From Shinisaurus crocodilurus (Eukaryota; Chordata; Lepidosauria; Squamata; Shinisauridae), in the NCBI GenBank assembly GCA_021292165.1, contig CM037877.1, positions 127,538,402 to 127,602,401 on the forward strand: a stretch of DNA of 64,000 bases, given 5' to 3'. The number at the start of each line of letters is the position of its first letter. Position 1 is the first letter of the stretch. This document shows positions 21,346-31,427 of the stretch, piece after piece. The notes under the pieces are model-generated. The model had not been told where the DNA came from. It worked only from the letters and a program-made list of their open reading frames with translations, and did no database searches. The translations under genes and the position numbers were made by a program.

Positions 21346-22907
21346 TCATTGTTCCAGGGCATTTGGGAGGAAAATGGCACTAAAGTAAAGTTTTTTAAAG
21401 ATTCTAAAAACAAAAACGATGTGAACAACACGGTATGCCCCATACCCCATGAACCTTCAGATGGTTTTGTGACTCCTGAAATCACTGGAATTTGCCGCCT
21501 GCAAATGAGGTGGTGAATTTTGGGGCATTTCACTCAGAGCATGTGCAGAATGCCTATAATTTTACCACCAAGTAAACACTCAATTTTCATACAGGATTTG
21601 AGATAGGGGCTTCCATGACAATATGCACTGTGCATATGGGAAAGAAGCATGCATTTCATTTAGGGCTGGGGAGAAACAGTGATTTGACAAAATGTTCAAG
21701 AAACTGACATAGTAATTCTAGGAAAAACAGTTTTCTGAATGACACCTCCCCCAACTTTCTTTCTCTGAATTCTTTTGTTTATTCTTCAGCCTATTTATTG
21801 GGAGTAAGTCCCACTTGGTGGGGTTTACATCTGATTAAACATGCATAGGATTGCAATGTTAATCTCCGCTTTCCCCCTCCACCCATCAACATGCTGGATG
21901 CCCCAGCATGAAACAATTTTCAAATTTTTTGGTCTGATTTTTTTAAAAAATCTTTTGGGTTTTTTCCAAGATATTCTTTTAAAAAGAAAAGAAATTGACA
22001 CATAAAAGAGTACTGTCGTTCACATTTAAAATAGGGTTTGCCTAGAACAGCAATAAAATGAGCTGCTGGAGAAATGATCCAGCCACCCTGTAAAGCATGT
22101 GTGTGCCTGCAGTATATATTCAACAGCTGTCCACTATAATGGCTGCTCCCAGTGAGTGGCAAAAAAGGCAGCCATTTTTTATTGCTTCAGCCATTTTGAA
22201 TTTTCCAAATTCAAAAAGCACCTCAGAACAGGGCTTTCTTGGAAAAAAGAAAATAGTGACCAATCTGATTCTCTTTCTTTCAAAAGAATATTGCCCCACC
22301 CCCAAAATATAGCCAAAACAAAACAGCCAATTCAAGGCGGGTAAAAGCTGATAAACAGTCATTGGAAATTCTGTACAGCCCTAATCTCATACATAGGAAG
22401 TACAGACATGGCTTGATTCAGATAGATAAAAAGATAGGTGGATGGGATATTGTTTTGGCAGGGTGCTGTGTTCCATCTAGGAAATGGCAGTATTGTTAGC
22501 ATATGCAGGAGAATTGGTGATGCTGCTGCAGCAGCATGTTTTGAATTGTGATGTATAGTGGTACACTGCTACAGCAGAGAGAGGCTCCATTTTGCTGCAG
22601 ATGATGCCATGAGATATACCATCTTAACAGCAAGCACCCAATTAACATGTCTGGGAAATATCTTATTATAGCAGACAAAATGACTCTGTCAAAATTTTAC
22701 AAAAATAATACACGGTGATGTGGGCACATGAGACAATATTTCAGCACACAAATGGGGATGTTTATGGATAACTGCTGCACCTTTCCTTTGAATATGGATA
22801 TAGTATACGGTAAAACTTATAAGATACTCACCAGATGGTATGTTACTCTGTACAGATAAGTAAAATTAACAATAAATATACTCTTGCATTGAGAATGTTA
22901 GTTCATA
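21346..22907. other. intergenic, no gene recognised
   Basis: Contains an eroded foldback-family copy at 21781-21862 (GGAGTAAGTCCCACTTGG...GCATAGGATTGCA). The rest has no supported frame. Confidence 0.4.
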
Positions 22908-24228
22908 GACTTCCGGTGAGGATTAATGGTGGACTGATGTCTTCACGGACGAGAGAAGAAACAACGCGGCTGTAAGCCAGCAATTAGCCGGCGAAATCTC
23001 CCTAGACCTTTGTAAAACGTTGGGTGAAGAATTTACTTCAGCAAGCACAACAAAAAAGAAAAATGGAGTTGTTTTGTATATTAAGCCACATTTAAAACCA
23101 GACCTTGTATTGTCCGATGATCATGGTAGATTGTGGGAGTAGAAGTTAACTTAAATGGCTCTAAGACTTTGGTGTTGGGAATTTATGCTCCTAAGATTAA
23201 AAATGTTCTATAAAAGACTTATGGATTGTTTAACTGATTTATCTTATGACAGTTGGTGCTTGATGGGAGATTGGAATGGAGTTATTCTACCACAAATGGA
23301 TAGGACCGCTGAGAAAAATATTTAAAGTGGTCAAAGTAAACTTCCAAAAAGTTTCTTTTTACTTGATGGATAATTTAGGGTTGGTTGATTTATGGAGGCT
23401 GAAAAATGGTAATGCAAAGGAATCTACTTACTTTTCAGAAAGGCATAGATCTTTCTCAAGAATAGATATGATTTCGACATCTAGAGATTTTGCTACCAAG
23501 GTTTCTAAAATAGAGATCTTTCCTAAGACTTTTTCAGATCATAACCCTGTGACTTTGATTTATAAAATAAAAGTCAACATGTTTAGATGGAGATTAAATG
23601 AAACACTATTGCAGAATGCAGTTATTGTTGAAGAATGTAAAAGAAAATTAAAAGAATTCTTTGAAACTAACTTAAATAAGGGTCCAGACTTGACAATGGT
23701 TTGGGATGCAAATAAAGCTTTTGTCAGAGGTTATTTTATGCAATACAATACCCAGCTTAAGAGAAAGAGGCAAGAGAAAATACGAAAGATCTTGGAGGAG
23801 ATAAAAAGAAGAATTAAAGGACTTTCCAGGAAATATAAATACCCTTCAACAAATCAAGATCTTACAGCAACAACTATCTATGTCAACAATAAGAGAAATG
23901 GAAATAAAATTGAGTTATAGGAAACAAAGGAGCTTTGAACTTGCAAATAAACCAGGGAGATGGGTTGGCTTGTAAATTACGAAAAGAAAGAGAAACGAAA
24001 ATGATATTAAAAATACAAGAGGGTGATACTGTATTAACAGATAATAAGGCAATACAAAAAGTATTTTATCAGTATTACACGAATTTATATCAAGGCTATG
24101 CTGTTCCATCAGAAAGAACAGATGAATATATTGAAAAACAAAAGTTACCTAAGATTACAGAGGAACAGAGACAAATTTTGAATGGTCCCATAACAACAAG
24201 AGAACTGGTGGATGCTATTAAAAAGATT
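22908..24228 (+). mobile_element. L1-clade LINE, 5' portion (split)
   Basis: Begins with an L1-like 5' end (GACTTCCGGTGAGG), then jumps by deletion into ORF2. Endonuclease blocks seen in translation are FSERHRSFSRIDMI (about 23437-23480) and FPKTFSDHNPVTL (about 23520), the second containing the SDH motif. The linker and fingers region runs to TTRELVDAIKKI at 24228. ORF1 is absent. The sequence resumes at 30777, so this copy was split by the L2/hAT nest. The flanking 5-bp repeat AGATT (24224-24228, 30772-30776) marks the insertion that split it. Confidence 0.85.
23276..24228 (+). pseudogene. L1 ORF2 N-terminal half (endonuclease and linker)
   Basis: Open in two frames (23276-23920 and 23935 onward) with a frameshift near 23920. 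It encodes the endonuclease C-terminal region with the conserved SDHNPV motif, followed by a lysine-rich linker. Its 3' half, with the reverse-transcriptase start, lies 6.5 kb away at 30777-31180. Confidence 0.8.
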
Positions 24229-24537
24229 TATTTATTTATTTATTTATTTATTATTAATATTTATTTATCGCCCATCTGGCCGGCAACCGGCCACCCTGGG
24301 CGATGTACACACAATAAAATACATAAATACAATAAAATACATTAAAACAATATAAAAATTTTAAAATCTTAACCCACCCCATATTCCCGCCTGAACAACC
24401 AGGTTTTTAATGAGCGACGGAAGCTCATCAGAGAGGGGGCATGGCGGAGGTCACTCTGGAGAGAGTTCCACAGTACGGGGGCCGCCACAGAAAAGGCCCT
24501 CTTCCTCGTCCCACCAGTCTAGCTGCTCTGGCTGAAG
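24229..24537 (-). mobile_element. L2 LINE, 3' terminal part (split by hAT)
   Basis: The reverse strand gives the ORF2 C-terminus (RAFSVAAP-like) and a 3' UTR ending in (TAAA)n, seen here as TTTATTTATT at 24229-24253. The other half is at 30432-30771. The two halves are separated exactly by the hAT element and its 8-bp duplication GGCTGAAG. The whole L2 fragment is about 0.65 kb, 5'-truncated, and carries its own 5-bp duplication AGATT. Confidence 0.85.
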
Positions 24538-24838
24538 CAGGGCCGGATTAAGACCATTATGGGCCTGGTGCTGAGGATTTTGGTGGGCCTTTTTATGGAA
24601 ATAAATAAAATGAAGACGCAATTTTATATTAAAACAAATTAAATATTTTAATTACCATTAAAGTGCCAAAACAGAAACATATTGAAAATATTTCTTTTTT
24701 TGTAAACAATAAGCTTGTTAACTCAATACAACCGTTATAAATAGAACATTCACAACAACCATTTTTAAATAAACATAAACCATATAAACAATTTAAATAT
24801 AAGTGTATGATCTTTGGCTCATAAATATTTGTTCCTTA

Positions 24839-24841
<3 letters not shown>

Positions 24842-24888
<47 letters not shown>
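24842..24888. repeat. (ATT)n microsatellite
   Basis: About 15 ATT units in the 3' non-coding part of the hAT element. Confidence 0.95.
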
Positions 24889-24889
<1 letters not shown>

Positions 24890-25046
24890 AGCATCATAAT
24901 CAATACAGCCTGAGTTATGATTATGGTGCAGAGAGTAACTCTTGAAATAAATAGCAACCACTAGTTTTAAACACACAAACAGGTTACTCACTGAACTCTA
25001 ACCTGCATTTAAACTAAATGAATCAAGCTGGTAGATGAAAATAAAA

Positions 25047-27125
25047 CTACACATTAACTTTTCTTGCTTTTTTACTTGCAAATTCCTCAATTGTAGAATC
25101 AAGATTAAGCTCGTTCAGCAAACCATTTTCAATGCACAACAGAGAGAGCGCATTTAAACGCTCCTGACCCATGGAAGATCTTAGTTCATTTTTCACACGT
25201 TTTAATGCTGAAAATGAACGCTCACCACTGCAGTTGCTGACCATTAAACACAAATACATGCGGAGGGTCACAAATGTATTTGGAAATGCACCGACTAGAG
25301 ATTGTGCAATCATAAACTTGTACATTTGTGTTTCTTGACTCCCATGAATGTCTTGATTTGCAGTGGAAGATTGGAACATTCTGAAAATAGATGAAAACTG
25401 TACAATTTCATCTGCAAACCGGGGTTCAAGATCTTCAGGATATTTTGACACTAGTGTAGTGGCTCTGGAACGTAGACTATCAGCTGCTAGAGTGCATATT
25501 TCTGATAGAAATCCAAATCTTTCTTGAATTATATTGTATGCTGCTTGCCTGTGCCTCAGTGATTCTGTCAATTGGTCAATTATAGGATAAAAGGTATGCA
25601 CTTTAAACCTCTCAGAGGGTGTCATATCAGCATTAGCATCTTCTGCATCACCATAGTCCCACCTCCTATTTCTTTTCACTTTCCTTCCACGTTGTAGCTG
25701 GTACTCCTCGCAGCCGGAAATATTTTTAACCTGCTGTTCAAATTCAGAGAATCTAGAATGGAGAGACTGCACAAAATCCTTTAGAGAGTTCAGCATGTCT
25801 GTTGCTGTATGCAGATCTAATTTTGCATCTTGGAGACACTGACTGGTTCTGTGAAACCTTGGTAAAATGACAGACCATACTTCAACCATCATTCCAGTTT
25901 CCAATTGATCCATGACATTATTTAGGCCCTTTGCTTGTAAACGGACCTCTCCCTTTGTGGATTCATCATTCATAATATTTGAAAGGACATCTCTGATAGT
26001 ACTATAGCCTTTTTGTAAGGCATTCACAGCATCATGGTGAGCAGACCAACGTGTATCAGATAACCTTTTTAATGTCGGTATACCACATAGTTTGAAACTA
26101 TCTGTTAACAGATTCCATCGATGAGTTGAAGCAGAAAAAAAACAATACAACTGCTGCACAAAATTAAAGAACGAAACTGCAACTGGACAGCTGTTTACGG
26201 CATTTTGTCCAACAAGATTAAGTGAATGTGCACAACAAGGAATGTATTCAGCAAGTGGGTTTTTTCCCCGAATTAAGGCTTGCATACCATTATATTTGCC
26301 ACTCATATTAGATGCGTTATCATAAGACTGACCCCTGCAGTCTTTGATGGAAATTCCATTTTCATCCATGAACTGCAAAATAATGTTTGCTAGCTCCATA
26401 CCAGTGTGTCCGTGCATTGGCATGAATTTCGTAAAACGCTCCACTGGACCACTAGGTAGTACATAGCGAAATATAATTGTTAGTTGATCACAATGTGCTA
26501 TGTCAGGGGTGGAGTCAACAGAAATTGAATAATATTTGGCTTCTTTTATCTCGTTTATGATTTGCTGCAGCACTTGCTGACCAATCAGTTCAATAAACTC
26601 ATCACATATCGTTGATGATAAGTACGATATGTGACCCCTTCCCTTGTTGCCATGTTTTTGAATATGCTCTGCAAGAAAAGGGTCATATTCAGCTAAGAGT
26701 TCAAGACAGCCCAAATAATTGCCATTGTGCACGGACCCAATAATTTCATCACTTCCTCTAAAAGCAAGACCTCGAGATGACAGTAGTTTTATAACACTTA
26801 GGATACGGCAAAGTATTTCATGCCAATATTTTTTCTGGCTCTCAAACTGTTTAAGAAGACCTTTGTCAATCCGTTGGCCAGAAGTTTTTCTCCTGATTAG
26901 GTTTTCTATTGCTTTCAAATGTGAAGCACTATTTTCATGCCTGCTTAAATCTCTTGTGGCATGTCGCCAATCTGAAAACTCTGTTGAAGCCAAATGGGCT
27001 TCCTCTTTAGAAAACAGTTTGCAAAATGCACAAAAAACTTTGCCAGTTTTCGGAGAATAACACAGCCATTCACGCTTAACTTTCTCTCCATTTAACTGTT
27101 CTCTGAAAACAAAGATTTTGTACAA
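25047..27125 (-). CDS. hAT transposase, main ORF (zinc finger, DDE core, dimerisation domain)
   Basis: A 692-codon uninterrupted frame. Numbering from its first codon: a TTF-type zinc finger with C32, C35, H63 and H69 (FCAFCKLF then RHENSASH); a DUF4371-like segment with the first catalytic Asp in YSISVDSTPD; the second in CRGQSYDNASNM; and near the C-terminus SGERSFSALKRVK (633 onward), the conserved ER region of the hAT dimerisation domain. This is the architecture of ZMYM1-like and TTF-finger transposases, which cut and paste hAT DNA. The displayed first codon is TTG and is not the true start: the protein continues upstream in another frame (27092-27550) across a one-base deletion. Catalytic motifs all look present. 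Confidence 0.9.
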   Translation of the reverse strand: MYKIFVFREQLNGEKVKREWLCYSPKTGKVFCAFCKLFSKEEAHLASTEFSDWRHATRDLSRHENSASHLKAIENLIRRKTSGQRIDKGLLKQFESQKKYWHEILCRILSVIKLLSSRGLAFRGSDEIIGSVHNGNYLGCLELLAEYDPFLAEHIQKHGNKGRGHISYLSSTICDEFIELIGQQVLQQIINEIKEAKYYSISVDSTPDIAHCDQLTIIFRYVLPSGPVERFTKFMPMHGHTGMELANIILQFMDENGISIKDCRGQSYDNASNMSGKYNGMQALIRGKNPLAEYIPCCAHSLNLVGQNAVNSCPVAVSFFNFVQQLYCFFSASTHRWNLLTDSFKLCGIPTLKRLSDTRWSAHHDAVNALQKGYSTIRDVLSNIMNDESTKGEVRLQAKGLNNVMDQLETGMMVEVWSVILPRFHRTSQCLQDAKLDLHTATDMLNSLKDFVQSLHSRFSEFEQQVKNISGCEEYQLQRGRKVKRNRRWDYGDAEDANADMTPSERFKVHTFYPIIDQLTESLRHRQAAYNIIQERFGFLSEICTLAADSLRSRATTLVSKYPEDLEPRFADEIVQFSSIFRMFQSSTANQDIHGSQETQMYKFMIAQSLVGAFPNTFVTLRMYLCLMVSNCSGERSFSALKRVKNELRSSMGQERLNALSLLCIENGLLNELNLDSTIEEFASKKARKVNV

Positions 27126-27550
27126 TGCCTTGTAAAAGATTCACCTAGACATGTCTTTTCTGAGGCTCTGAAATCACTGTCCATATGTTGACAATCATCA
27201 ACTCCTTTTTGGCAAAAATAATCCCTCAAAGCATCACATACATTCCAGTCCCCAATATCATGTGAATACATTTCCTCTTGTTCTGTGACATTTTCACAGT
27301 CCAACTCAGTGGATCCAGTTGCTCCTGCACTAGTTTCACTTTCACTAGCTGCATGTGAAACAACCAAACTTGTGCTGACATCAGCTGCATTTGAAGTGGA
27401 AGCATGTATATCAGTTGTAGCACTTGTTCCAGATGTGCTTTTTGTACAAAATTCTGTTATTTTTTTGGTGTTTGACAATAGTTTTTGTATTTGTTTGTCT
27501 TCCTCTTTCTTAGCTTTGACTTTATCCCAACCACTTCGTTGTTTCTTCAT
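27092..27550 (-). CDS. hAT transposase N-terminal segment (frameshifted)
   Basis: Starts at an ATG (27548-27550) and encodes MKKQRSGWDKVKAKKEED, a basic, coiled-coil-like start, then an acidic Ser/Thr-rich linker, stopping at 27092. Its last residues overlap the start of the downstream frame. The span 25047-27550 is 2504 nt, one short of a multiple of three, so a single deletion near 27103 explains the break. Just upstream of the ATG on this strand is a pyrimidine tract followed by ATAAG|G, which looks like a splice acceptor. That makes this the likely start of the coding exon. Confidence 0.75.
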   Translation of the reverse strand: MKKQRSGWDKVKAKKEEDKQIQKLLSNTKKITEFCTKSTSGTSATTDIHASTSNAADVSTSLVVSHAASESETSAGATGSTELDCENVTEQEEMYSHDIGDWNVCDALRDYFCQKGVDDCQHMDSDFRASEKTCLGESFTRHCTKSLFSENS

Positions 27551-27674
27551 CCTTATATGTAAAGGAAAAAAAATTATAGTACTTTCTCCTACTTTAATAT
27601 CTCAGGCCCATGCAACCATGCACAGGCCACACTGATCTATTTGGCATTTGTAAAACCAGCTCCATTTACATATA

Positions 27675-28090
27675 CAGCGGGTAAAATAACTATTGAACAC
27701 ATCACTGTTTTTCTAGGCAAATATATTTCTAAAGGTGTTATTGACATTAAATTTTGACCACATACAACCCATGCAATCCATACATACAATTGCACTAAAC
27801 AAAGAAGTTCAGAAATGAAGTTACCGTATGTGTAATAAAATTGAATGACACAGGGAAAAAGTATTGGACACATGAAGAAAGGGAGGTGCAAAAAAGACAT
27901 AGTAAGGCAAGACACCAGCTGAAATCTATTAGTAGTTAGAAAGCAATCCTGTCAATGCAAATTAATATCAGCTGGTTCAGTCTCAACTGATGGCCTATAA
28001 AAAGGTGTCTTAATACCAAGGTGTCGCACAAGAAACCTCTCACATGATGGATAAAAGCAAAGAGCTCTCTCAAGACCCTACAGCTACCAT
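27675..28090 (+). mobile_element. Tc1/mariner 5' end fragment nested in the hAT element
   Basis: Begins CAGCGGGTAAAATAACTATTG directly after TA (27673-27674), the target of Tc1 elements. It continues with the 5' UTR AAGTATTGGACACATGAAG and an ATG at 28047 reading MDKSKELSQD, the start of a Tc1-type transposase. The transposase body and right terminus are missing. I recognise the sequence as a Tc1-like family known mainly from fishes and lampreys; that is from memory and needs a search. Confidence 0.75.
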
Positions 28091-28429
28091 GCAAATAGGG
28101 GGCAGAGCAATGCACAAATCTAATTGTAGAAAAAGGACCAAGGTAAGAAAGTTTTGGACACAAAACTCATAGATGAAGTTTTTCAAGTTTTAGGGGAACA
28201 GCAGTATATGGAAACCAAGACCCAAATGGGCAATTATGGGGGGGGGGGAATCCCCCAAAACACAGAATTCTAGGCAAAGCCCACCCAGAGATTCAGATAT
28301 AATGGCTATCCAGAGACATCCCCATCTTTTCACTGAGCATCCTTAGCTCAAGAGTACTGTACAGACCTATACAAGTTTACTCAGAAGTAGGTTCTGGATC
28401 TTTCTGCGATTATGGCCTAAGGGTGCTAT

Positions 28430-28556
28430 CCTATGCATGTTTAAACAGGAAAAAAGTCCTACAACTCCCAGCATTCCCAAGCCAACCAAGATGGCTGGGG
28501 AATGCTGGGAGTTGTAGGCTTTTTTTTCTGTCCAAACATGCATAGGATTGCACCCT
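28430..28556. repeat. long palindrome with nested arms
   Basis: Outer arms GCTATCCTATGCATGTTT / AAACATGCATAGGATTGC enclose inner arms TACAACTCCCAGCATTCC / GGAATGCTGGGAGTTGTA. The outer arms match the ends of the foldback family at 39047, while the inner arms match the GGGAGTTGTAGG core of the palindromic MITEs. This copy looks like a hybrid of two families. It lies inside the hAT element. Confidence 0.75.
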
Positions 28557-28704
28557 AAAAGTATTTGGGGGGGGGAAGAAGAGAAGAAGCCCTTCAAGAA
28601 CCAAGGTCCAGAGCTTGAGAGACCCCACAGATGGGAAGCCCAGTAAAGCGGGAACAAAGTCCTCCACCCCGCCCCCACATATGTACCCCAAGAACGATGT
28701 CCTA

Positions 28705-28832
28705 ACCTACCTCACAGGGCTGTTGTTAAAATAAAAATGGAGGAGGAGGGTTATGCACGCCGCCTTGGGCTCCTTGCAAGAGGGGAAAAGGCGGGGTATA
28801 AATGTAATAAATAAATAAAATAATAACAATAT
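28705..28832 (+). mobile_element. SINE 3' half
   Basis: CTACCTCACAGGGCTGTTG then CGCCGCCTTGGGCTCCTTG, AAAAGGCGGGGTATAAATG and (AATA)n. Same family as the near-complete minus-strand copy at 40040-40318. The tRNA-like 5' part is missing. Confidence 0.75.
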
Positions 28833-28973
28833 CAAGCCCAGGGATTGTATAGGGTATCCGAACTGGGGAAGGGGGGGGGAGTTCACAGCCGGCTGAAGCC
28901 TCACCTGCTGCCGCACCGCCTGCCATCTACACAGAGAAGAGGTTTGGGGGGGGGGCGGTAAGGGAGACAGAAA

Positions 28974-29001
28974 AGAGAGAGAGAGAGAGAGAGAGAGAGA
29001 A
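28974..29001. repeat. (GA)n microsatellite
   Basis: About 14 GA units inside the hAT 5' region. Confidence 0.9.
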
Positions 29002-29971
29002 GCCTTTGGCTCCTGCAGCAAAACCGTCTCCTCCATCATAACCCCCCCCAACGCGCCAACGATAAAGCAAATGCCATTTTCTCTTGCCCAGCCAGAAAGA
29101 TAGACAGGAATGCCTGAAACCCCATTCTCTGCCCGCTGGCAAAGAGCAGATTTAAAAAATAAAAATAAAAAATGTGTAGGGAGGGGGAGTGTTGCCGGCA
29201 CCAAAAAGGTGTCCACATGTAGTCACCCATCCATCTACAGGAGAGAGAGAAGTTATTGTTTTTTTGTTTTTTTTATCTGCCTTCAGCAGCTCTGAAGTGG
29301 AGCACGCCACCATCACCCCATAAGCATTCACTAAAGATATTCCCAGAACTGGAGTCCGCATGCAGATCAACAATTTTCTGTCTGTTTCTTATCCATGCAG
29401 AATAAAGGGGAGGGGGAAAGGAGAGGGGAGGAGCCGGCGCGCGCGCACACACGCACACACCAGGATTCCTTTATTGTCACTGCATCTGCCCTAAATCCCC
29501 CCCCCTTTTAAAAAAGAAACTGGGGAGAAATAGCTCAATTCTGTTGTCTCTGCAGACGGAAGCATGTGGAATGGTGATTATTACCCCCCCCCTCTTTCTC
29601 TCTTTTGCTGTCTCTCCTCCACTCTGATGAGAAAGGCACAAACTCAAGGGGGGAGGAATGGGGGGGGGATTCTACCAACCCTAGGAAAGGTCACTGCATT
29701 ATTTCATGAGAGTTGCAATTAAATTGTTTTGCAGGGTGGTTGTCTTTCTTTCTTTCTTTCTCAGTCTCTGGGCAGTGATGTTCACACAAACACAACCCCC
29801 CCCCCCGGCCATTTGGAAGAGAGGGTACCAGGAGGGAAGGCAGTACACCCCCAACTCCCACCCCTGCAAAAATATTGTCATTCTAACTTGGAGAAGAGTC
29901 AATGTTAGCAACGCAGAGAAATGAATATGCAACACAAATTATTTCCCTTAAACACAAACACACATAGTAAA

Positions 29972-29972
29972 T

Positions 29973-30029
<57 letters not shown>
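29972..30029. repeat. (TC)n-(AC)n compound microsatellite
   Basis: A TC run passes directly into an AC run, next to the CpG-rich segment of the hAT element. Confidence 0.92.
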
Positions 30030-30030
<1 letters not shown>

Positions 30031-30039
30031 CTCTTGTCT

Positions 30040-30400
30040 GGCGGGGCGGCTGCTTAGCTGAAGCCTCACCTCACCCCTGCTGCTGCCGGGCAGGTGGCAG
30101 AGGAGGGAGGCGGCCGGGGCGCGCGCGGGCAACAACAACAACCTCCTTACCTTGTGTTGAGAGTCAGTGGCTAAAGAAGACGTCCTCTCTCCCTGCGCCT
30201 CGCTCGCGCGGGTCGGCCCTTGTGGGAATCAATCAACAATGGCAACAACCGGCTGCTCGGCCTCGGCGTGCTCGCCTCGCTCTGGGCTCCGCCCCGGCAA
30301 CACCCCGCAGGACAGGTGAGCCAGCCCAGATCGATGTGCCGCGCGTCCCTATTGGCCTGGGCCTGTTGGAGGGGATTGGCCTGGAGCTGCAGCTCCACCC
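30040..30400 (-). promoter_or_regulatory. CpG-rich putative promoter of the hAT transposase
   Basis: The GC and CpG density here is far above the rest of the window (GCGCGCGCGGGC, GCCTCGCTCGCGCGGG, GCTCCGCCCCGG). It contains ATTGG/CCAAT boxes (30352, 30376) and a GC box, and lies between the 5' terminal repeat and the strong donor at 30151. Position and composition suggest a CpG-island promoter driving the minus-strand transposase. No TATA box is evident. Confidence 0.5.
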
Positions 30401-30431
30401 GCCCCTAGCTTAATCCGGCCATGGGCTGAAG

Positions 30432-30771
30432 GGACAAGGAGAAGGCCATCCGTGGCAGATCTTGTTGAGCGGCCCACTTGGTGTTGCTGGAGACGCTCCT
30501 TGAGATAAACTGGACCAGAGCCGTATAGGGTTTTAAAGGTCAAAACCAACACCTTGAATTCGGCTCGGCAAGCAACTGGTAGCCAGTGCAAATCCTTCAG
30601 CACTGGCGTGATGTGATCCCGCCGGCGGCTGCCTTTAACCAGGCGAGCCGCCGCATTCTGTACCAGCTGCAGCTTCCGAACCGTCTTCAAGGGTAACCCC
30701 ACGTAGAGCGCATTACAGTAGTCTAGGCGAGAGGAGACCAAGGCATGAACCACTGATGGGAGCAGGTGATT
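30432..30771 (-). mobile_element. L2 LINE, ORF2 C-terminal part (split by hAT)
   Basis: Reverse-strand translation reads SSRLDYCNALYVGLPLKT, LQLVQNAAARLV and HWLPV, the hallmark C-terminal region of L2-clade ORF2 downstream of the reverse transcriptase. Continuous with 24229-24537 once the hAT element is removed. Confidence 0.9.
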
Positions 30772-30776
30772 AGATT

Positions 30777-31180
30777 AAACCAGGAAAGGCTCCTGGACCA
30801 GGTGGACTCCCAGGCCAGGCATAGATTATAAGAGTTTTGAGAATGAACTTTTGCAACCTTTACAAAATATGATGGACTCTATTTTACATGGGGGAACAAT
30901 GCCAGCCTGGGACATGGAAAGAGGCAAATATAGCATTAATACCTAAAGATGGGCAAGATTTGACTTTGCCAATAAATTATAGACCAATATCATTACTGAA
31001 TAATGCCTATAAGTTGTTTACAATGATATTGGCTGAAAGACTAAAAAAAAAAATCTTCAAGAAATTATTCATGAGGACCAAAGTGGATTTTTAACCTAAA
31101 AGGCAGTTGAGACATAATGTTAGAATTGTCTTGGATATTTTTGGAATATTTGGAAAAACAAATGGGAGCGTTTTTACTCA
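30777..31180 (+). mobile_element. L1-clade LINE, 3' continuation (split)
   Basis: Resumes the L1 ORF2 exactly where 24228 left off. Translation gives KAPGP, then YKSFENELLQPLQNMMDSI, WKEANIALIPKDGQ and INYRPISLLNNAYKLF, the start of the L1 reverse transcriptase. Small indels break the frame. It ends near 31180; the catalytic core is absent. Confidence 0.85.
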
Positions 31181-31422
31181 TGTCACTTCAACTGTAGATC
31201 TAAATTTACACTGACCTTGGAGGCAGGAGCAAACCTGGAGTTGTGCAGGATTCCAACTAAGCCCTGCTTCTCTGCTGCCACACCCCCAACTCCAGTCAAT
31301 TTTTTTCCTTGTGCCACTGTGTCCCACAGGTGAAAGAGTATCATTTAAACGGGGGTAGATTCATTCTCCTGGCATATTGTTGTGTTCTGTTAGGGGACCC
31401 TGGGAGGCCGCATGTTGCCCAC
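31181..31422. other. intergenic spacer
   Basis: No feature recognised between the L1 fragment and the family C LTR. Confidence 0.4.
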
Positions 31423-31427
31423 CCCTG

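Larger units (their letters stand above)
27551..30151 (-). other. candidate 2.6-kb intron in the hAT 5' region
   Basis: On the minus strand a strong donor (ACAAG|GTAAGG) sits at 30151/30150. An acceptor (TTTTTTTTCCTTT...ATAAG|G) lies at 27553-27551, one base before the transposase ATG. If used, a non-coding first exon in the CpG-rich segment would be joined to the coding exon. This is an inference from splice-site consensus only. Confidence 0.45.
24538..30423 (-). mobile_element. complete 5.9-kb hAT transposon (ZMYM/TTF-finger type)
   Basis: Terminal inverted repeats are CAGGGCCGGATTAAG at 24538 and, read inward on the other strand from 30423, CATGGCCGGATTAAG (14 of 15 match). The perfect 8-bp repeat GGCTGAAG flanks it (24530-24537 and 30424-30431). 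It carries a near-complete transposase on the minus strand, a long 5' region with a Tc1 fragment, a palindrome and a SINE tail, and a CpG-rich segment next to the 5' terminus. It interrupts an L2 LINE that itself interrupts an L1, so it is the youngest of the three. It is the only element in the window retaining a nearly intact DNA transposase. Confidence 0.93.

Noticed and set aside
27092..27143. Programmed -1 ribosomal frameshift joining the two transposase frames
   Set aside because: No X XXY YYZ slippery heptamer in the overlap; a one-base deletion explains the 2504-nt length better.
29400..30400. Host gene first exon in the CpG-rich block
   Set aside because: The block lies inside the hAT terminal repeats and leads by splice consensus to the transposase; no host coding sequence seen.
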